The notes beneath the pieces are model-generated. The model searched no databases and was not told the DNA's origin. It worked only from the letters and a program-made list of their open reading frames with translations. Source: Ephemerocybe angulata (lineage: Eukaryota > Basidiomycota > Agaricomycetes > Agaricales > Psathyrellaceae). Taken from it: a DNA stretch of 64,000 nt. The position numbers and the translations under genes are program-made. How positions within the stretch are numbered: position 1 is the first letter of the stretch; each line of letters opens with the position of its first letter. Location: the NCBI GenBank assembly GCA_013368325.1, contig JAACJK010000065.1, positions 248,001 through 312,000 on the forward strand. Direction: 5' to 3'. Shown here one piece after another: positions 58,679-64,000 of the stretch.

Positions 58679-60916
58679 ATGCCTGAAATGTCGGCAGTAT
58701 ATCTCCACAACTCTCTTTACAACCAAGAGGCCATTGAAGGCCGGCCCAACTTCCCCCACTCGCGAAACCTCTCCACTGTCTCCAGCGCGACCCTCCAGAC
58801 GAGCACAACACTACACGAGCCACTCCTACCCTACAACAACAGAGGCGCGCCTCAGGAGTCCTATTTCGATGTTCGGTCTCGGAACACAAGACCTGACCTT
58901 ACCGGCCATGACAATCCTTTCGGCGACAAGACCATAGTCCAGGACGAGCGGCAGGGCTTTCTCTCCTCCCTCCGTCGTCGACCGTTGAGTGGAATGCGCT
59001 GGCTGAAGATTGGGCTCGACGTCGTGATCGGTGCGTTTCTCAGCCCTAGACCCCGTATTGCGGCATAATATGTGTCGAACGGGATATATTCAGTTGGTGG
59101 CTGATGTATTTATACGACAGGTGCCTGGGCGCTGTACAACGCTATTCGATATTTCCTTGCTTTCACCGTCTACAAGTCCGCGAGCGGCGAGACGGTGGCC
59201 CTCGCGCTCGGGATCTGTGCAGGCCTCTCGTTCGCGTTCCTCTCCTGCGCGATTGCCTTCTCAGCATTCCGCGCGAAATTACTTCAACATGGGATTTCCT
59301 ACGCCACCATTTCGACTGTCTACTGGAGCCTGACGTACCTTTCGCTGCTGTTCCTCTTTGCGCCTGCGGCGGCGAACCTTGCGTTCGTGTTTGCGTGGCG
59401 GAACGCGAGCGACGTGCAGCTCAGGCCGCGGCTTCGGTGTGGGGTGGATATTGACATTGTGTGGTCGACGACGGAGAGGGTGTGCAAGACCGACACCGCG
59501 GCATGGGGCGTCTGGGTCGCCGTGTCGAGTTTGAGGCTTGCAATCACATCCGCGGTCTTCGTGAGTCTACTGCTATGACCGATCTTGGACGCCACTCATA
59601 ACTGTTTGTAGTTGGGATACCAATTTGTGCTGTACAAGCTGAGCCGCACCCCGGATCTCCTTGCGCAGCGGTTCAGGGGAAAGCACCGCGTCAATCCGTC
59701 AGACGTGTGGTCTGGCTCGCAGACGGTGTTGACGCCCCCGGGGGCGGGCGGCGTCCCGTTCCCCTCTGCGCGCTCGGCCTTGGTTCAGAGCCAGCTCGGA
59801 AACCCGTCGACGTCGTCCCTCTCGTCCCGCACGAAATATTCGACGACGCATCGGCAGCTCACGCGCTCGCGGTCGTCGGGACTGTACGCGGAGGCACAGG
59901 GATCTTCCATTGGCGGGTCGGCAGGCGGGTTGCCTGCGGTGCTGGAGGACGATGGGGTCGTTGGATTCAGTGAAAGGTTTACCGCGCTCATATCTGAGAT
60001 CGAGAGAGAGACGGAGGCGGGGCTCGACTTTGCGCGGTCGGAGGAGAGTGCGTCGAAGCATACGGGGGATCTGAGCGAGGAGGAGGAAGTGGAAGATCAG
60101 CTGCAGTATACCCGGAGACGACTCGATACGGACGATCAGAATGCGAACGACGGCGACGACGAGGATTACGATAATGACGACTTTTATGGGGGCGCGCGGA
60201 GGGTGGCGCCTGCGTTGGGATTCAACGAGTTTGGGCAGCCGTACCCGCCAGACCAGGATTATCCGATGATGAACGGGTACGTGCGGCGGATGCCGACGAT
60301 TGAGTCGATGGGGAGCCGGGAGATTGGGAGTAGTGTCGGGGGGTCGAGCATCCTGGGAATGCGAGGCGGGGATGTGGATAAGCGGGGGAGCATGCAGACG
60401 AATAAGAGCCTCAGTTTGAGTCGGCCGGGGACGCGGAATGGGAATGGGAGGGGCTCGTGGGGGATGTACTCGGACTTTTCGTTTGCGGGGAGCGAGCCGC
60501 CGAGCCGTGCAAATAGCTTGTCGGCGCAGGTGGAGAAGTTGGCGGCGATGGGGGTGTTGGACGGGGGAGGTTCTGGGAGTTCGAGTGGGCATACGAGCGA
60601 GATGGGGGAGCTTGGGGAGGGGGTGATGAGTGTGCGGAGGGTATCGAGGGGAAGGACGAAGACGCCTGAGAGTCCGCTTGGGAAGGAGGTGTTTGGATTG
60701 GAGGTACCCGGTGGAGGGTATGCGGACTCGACGGGGGGAAGCCGGAGTACAGAGCTGTCGTATTTCACGGCCACTACGGGGAGTGCAAAGTCCAAGATGC
60801 CTGTGGATGGGGTGGAGGAGGAGGTGCCGCCGATACCAACAGTAACATCATCTGGCTTTTCGACGTCGACGGGGTCAACTGTCGCGCCGCCGCCTCCGCC
60901 GAAGGACATTTTGTGA
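58679..60916 (+). CDS. Four-span membrane protein with long Ser/Gly/acidic C-terminal tail
   Basis: Exons 58679-59030, 59121-59560 and 59612-60916 give 698 residues; in-frame ATGs at 58637 and 58688 are alternatives. A polar N-terminus of about 110 residues precedes four hydrophobic spans: around IGLDVVIGAWALYNAIRYFL, VALALGICAGLSFAFLSCAI, STVYWSLTYLSLLFLFAPAA and VAVSSLRLAITSAVFLGYQF. Then follows a cytosolic-looking tail of about 430 residues rich in Ser, Gly, Asp and Glu, with an acidic patch (DDQNANDGDDEDYDNDDF) and a Pro-rich end (APPPPPPKDIL). It resembles hypothetical basidiomycete membrane proteins; I assign no function. Confidence 0.8.
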
Positions 60917-61533
60917 ATGGTGATGTATTTTGCGGATCTTCTTGTTTATAACCTTTATTAGATACCCTGCTGGATTCCTTGCTGCTGCAGTGCTTTGTGG
61001 AATTGTATTGGATGGATGGGTTGTGGAATGTTGTTATATATATAGTGTTGAAAAGTTGTTTTCTCTTGCTTTCAAGCTTTTGGTATTCATGAAATTAATG
61101 ACTGGAATTCGGACTTGTTTACAGAAGAATGGGCTATGTCGATGGCAATAGATGGACTTCTGCTTCTGTCTCCTTCTCCCTACGTTCATCTCTGTCCACC
61201 TCTCAGCTCTTGGCTCTCGACTGTGACTCTCTAATACTATTGGTGTATGTACGCCTCTTTATGGATCCAGTGTCCACTCCGAGTCAACCGGAGGTCAATG
61301 TGCACGAGTCCTTTGGAGCTGAACGGAGATAATTGGTTTGATGGCGCACAGCATCCCCACGACCTTCCCCACCCCCTCCGACACCACACCCCCATGCACC
61401 CGACACGTTCCATTTTTCATAGAATGTAACTATATGATAAGACACTCTCCCACCCACGACCCTGCTCCATACCACTGCCCTACACTCATCACTTACGACT
61501 ACCCAAGCCGCGTTTAGTGCCAAGCTTGGCTCC
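60917..61533. other. Intergenic, AA9 promoter
   Basis: The first 250 bp look like an AT-rich 3' UTR. The last 150 bp, CT- and CCC-rich, should contain the LPMO promoter. No gene seen. Confidence 0.45.
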
Positions 61534-62607
61534 ATGTTCGCTTCTAAACTGCTTGTGCTCCCCTTACTCTTGGCCTCCTACGTCTCTGCCCACGGCTTCG
61601 TCCACGAGATTGCGGTGGATGGGAAGACCTACACAGGCGCCCAGCCAAGCGATCAACGGAGCGACCTCTCCTCCATCATCCGCCAAATCCGCGATGCGAG
61701 CCCAGTGAAGGGCGCCAACAACCCTGACACCAACTGTGGGGCTAGTGCCTTTGTCGCCAGCGATGTCGGGACCGTCCAGCCTGGAGACTCCCTGACATTC
61801 GACTGGAGAGGCGCAGATCTCAGCCGCGTGCGTGCCACTCTGCTTTTGAACATGCTGTAGCTTGACATACGTTTATTATTAGTGGCCGCACAATACCGGC
61901 CCCATGCTCACGTACCTTGCGAGCTGCGGAGACACGGCTTGCAACGAGTTTGATTCGACCAAGGCTAGATGGTTCAAGATCGACCAGCAGGCCAAGAAGC
62001 CGGATGGGGGCGACTGGTACCAGGCAGACCTCAGTACGTGACTCTCCCCTTGCTCGTTGCCTCCCATCCCTGACTCTCTCCAGTGCAAGGCGGAAAAGGC
62101 ACTGCATCGATACCATCGAACATTGCACCGGGGAACTACCTCATGCGGCACGAGATCATCGCGCTCCACCTCGGCCAGAGCATGGGGGGTGCGGAGTTCT
62201 ACCCATCGTGCTCGCAGCTCAAGATTGGTGGGTCTGGCACCGGTACCCCCAAGGACAACGAGCTCGTCTCCTTCCCCGGGGGCTACAGCGACGACGACCC
62301 CGGCATCTTCGTGCCGAACGTCTACGACAACAATCTGGATTACCAGTTCCCCGGCCCTCCCATTGCAGCGCTCGTCACCGCGGACGGCCCTGCGCCCACG
62401 ACCACTTCGAAGAACGGGGGGACGAGTACGACCAAGGCTACGGGGACGAGCAGCAGTACTGCGAAGCCGACGTCGACGGACGGCTCGGGCGGCGTCAAGT
62501 CGCAGAAGTGCAAGCTCAAGAAGGGGAGTGGCAAGACGGGTGGGGTGTACGCGCGCCATGTCCGCCGCGCTGTGCGTCGGGCGTTTGGCCGCAAGGTCAG
62601 TGCATGA
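61534..62607 (+). CDS. AA9 lytic polysaccharide monooxygenase (formerly GH61)
   Basis: A secreted copper enzyme that cleaves cellulose or other glucans oxidatively. Exons 61534-61827, 61883-62033 and 62084-62607 give 322 residues. The signal peptide (residues 1-19, ending SYVSA) leaves His20 as the N-terminal copper ligand (HGFVHEIAVDGKTY). The second His is in WPHNTGPMLTYLASC (His101). YLMRHEIIALHLGQ and GGAEFYPSCSQLKIGGSG carry the axial Tyr. The position next to it that is usually Gln in AA9 (GAQ-Y) is Glu here. After the catalytic domain comes a Thr/Ser linker (about 60 residues) and, in place of a CBM1, a strongly basic tail (KCKLKKGSGK, then ARHVRRAVRRAFGRKVSA). The first intron lies just before the second copper His. 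Confidence 0.92.
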
Positions 62608-63064
62608 TGGATCTAAGCGCCCATGATGTGCCCCTATCTATTGTTTTATAAGTTATCCTGCTCTCGTTTGGCTGTTGTACGTCGTGACATGACACAGGTA
62701 TTTAGAAGGATCTGCATCACCTCTCCATTGATTACACTGTATTTGTACGACATCTCTGTTGTTTGTTATCTATCATATGTATTATACCTCGCTGTTCTGG
62801 CGCAACAATGTGGGATTGAAACTGTACCGGAATATGGCATTGGCTCTTCGAGAATAGTGAGCAGGACGGTTTGAGAATTCGCTAGAGAAGATGGTTCCTT
62901 AGGGGCGGAAGGCTAATAGTTAGTCTAAGGTCTAGTGGAGTACTATAATACACAGTTAGTACACAGAGATAATGCTGGGGAATCGGGCACCAGAACCGGA
63001 GGTTTGACCCCCCCTAATATAGCAGGGTAGAGTGTACGTGACTATCACCGTTAATGATAACGGA
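62608..63064. other. Intergenic
   Basis: This gap lies between convergent genes. The part around 62930-62960 (agtggagtactata) resembles sequence downstream of MFS paralogue A near 20775, so the duplication of the transporter included its 3' flank. Confidence 0.4.
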
Positions 63065-64000
63065 TTAGACCATTGGGGCGGATTTACTCGAGGAATCCCC
63101 TCTGAGACTCGAGACGATCGTTTCCTTCTCATACTGCGACACGTCGTCGTCCTCTTCGCCATGAACGACGTGCAATTGCAGGTCACGAGTAAGACGGCTT
63201 CCCTTAATCGATCCAAGAGACTTCGGGTTGAATGAGAAGGCGCCTTTCGGAATGAATGTGGAAGCCAGAATGACAGTGCAAGCGACGGTGAAGTGAACGC
63301 TAAAGGGGAACGTCAACGCTCTAACTCTCTTAAGACGATGCAGGTGAACCTCCACTTACCCTCCGACCATCTGGAGCGAATTGATGATGTTGTTGTGCGC
63401 TTCGAAGTCCTTGTCGATGACCTTACCGAGGACTGTGCTGAGCACAGCGTTGACAGCAATGTACGTTGCATACAAGAAAGCCTAGAACTGAGATCAGACA
63501 GGCTCTTCATAAGCTGCAGCAGAGTGTAGATTCACCATGACAGCTCCTAGGGCAGAGACAGTCGGGTGCTCTGTGGTATACAGTTAGCACATGCTCAAGA
63601 AGTCTGGGGTGAGATACTCACTAAAATGAGAATCGGTGAGCGTAGACTGGATGTAGGCAGTGAGGGAGACATCCCCGGCAGCCCAACCCATAGAGATAGG
63701 GACGAAGCACACAGCGACTTTCCACGCCCAGCGAACATCGTTGGTCACGATCTTTGCAAAGGCCGGAAGAATCCAGACGATGTTGAGCTAGTACCAACAC
63801 CAATCAATATTCTGCGACGTCTGTAATTGGAGCTACTGACCGCAACGGCGTCGAACCTTATCCACGGAAGAGGGGTGGGGACTGAATCAGAGAGGAGGAA
63901 GAGAGAGAGGGCACCGAGCAGTTCTCCGAAGTTGGAACCTCCGACGATGATCTGACTCCACGCCGACACAGTCAGAGTCCGCTTGGCAAATGCGGGTGCC
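63065..64000 (-). CDS. MFS transporter (paralogue B), C-terminal half; 5' end outside window
   Basis: This matches the transporter at 20886-23288 exon for exon in the same orientation. It includes SAWSQIIVGGSNFGELLGAL, LSLFLLSDSVPTPLPW, VHFTVACTVILASTFIPKG and FNPKSLGSIKGSR, with the intron positions kept. The cytosolic tail has diverged (EDDDVSQYEKETIVSSLRGD against the acidic tail of A). The frame is intact as far as visible and differences are spread out, so it is an older duplication than the NEO1 tandem repeat. Substrate unknown. Confidence 0.85.

Overview
The window looks like a piece of a basidiomycete genome, most likely a wood- or litter-decaying agaricomycete. Genes are dense, on both strands, and cut by many 50-80 nt GT-AG introns. 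The recognisable families fit this: an AA9 polysaccharide monooxygenase, GH18 chitinases, a velvet regulator, a riboflavin-aldehyde-forming-enzyme-like double-psi barrel protein and a Neo1-type flippase. All gene models were built by eye from splice signals and family consensus. Where I summed exon lengths (PX-GH18, velvet, AA9, double-psi barrel, secreted basic protein, 231-aa protein, membrane protein) the model stays in frame.

Left part (1-23.3 kb): the 3' end of a GH18 chitinase (+), a secreted glycoside-hydrolase-like protein (-), a LaeA-type methyltransferase (-), a family X DNA polymerase with a BRCT domain (+), a small secreted double-psi barrel protein (+), a 933-residue velvet protein with a huge Pro/Gln-rich tail (-), a 5.2-kb gene-poor stretch, and an MFS transporter (-).

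Middle part (23.8-47.2 kb): a complete NEO1 P4-ATPase gene (-), followed by a very recent tandem duplication with a period of 9,484 bp. The 5' third of NEO1 with its promoter occurs three times. Between the copies lie two apparently identical 7.7-kb blocks that hold no recognisable gene but are full of degenerate exon/intron-like modules. The middle NEO1 fragment is a mosaic: its left half matches copy 3 and its right half matches copy 1. This is what unequal crossing-over between the flanking copies should leave.

Right part (47.2-64 kb): a conserved-looking cytosolic protein (+), a secreted Lys/Ala-rich protein (-), a GNAT-like gene (+), a chitinase in which a PX phosphoinositide-binding domain is fused in one exon to a GH18 catalytic domain (+), a decayed third GH18 copy, a four-span membrane protein (+), an AA9 LPMO with a basic C-terminal tail (+), and the 3' half of a second MFS transporter paralogous to the first (-).

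The most unusual items are the PX-GH18 fusion, the NEO1-anchored 9.48-kb tandem repeat with its hybrid junction, and the modular exon-like arrays inside the repeated blocks. Cell-wall and polysaccharide enzymes (GH18 x3, AA9, the GH-like protein, the double-psi barrel) are over-represented, but they do not form an obvious single pathway cluster.
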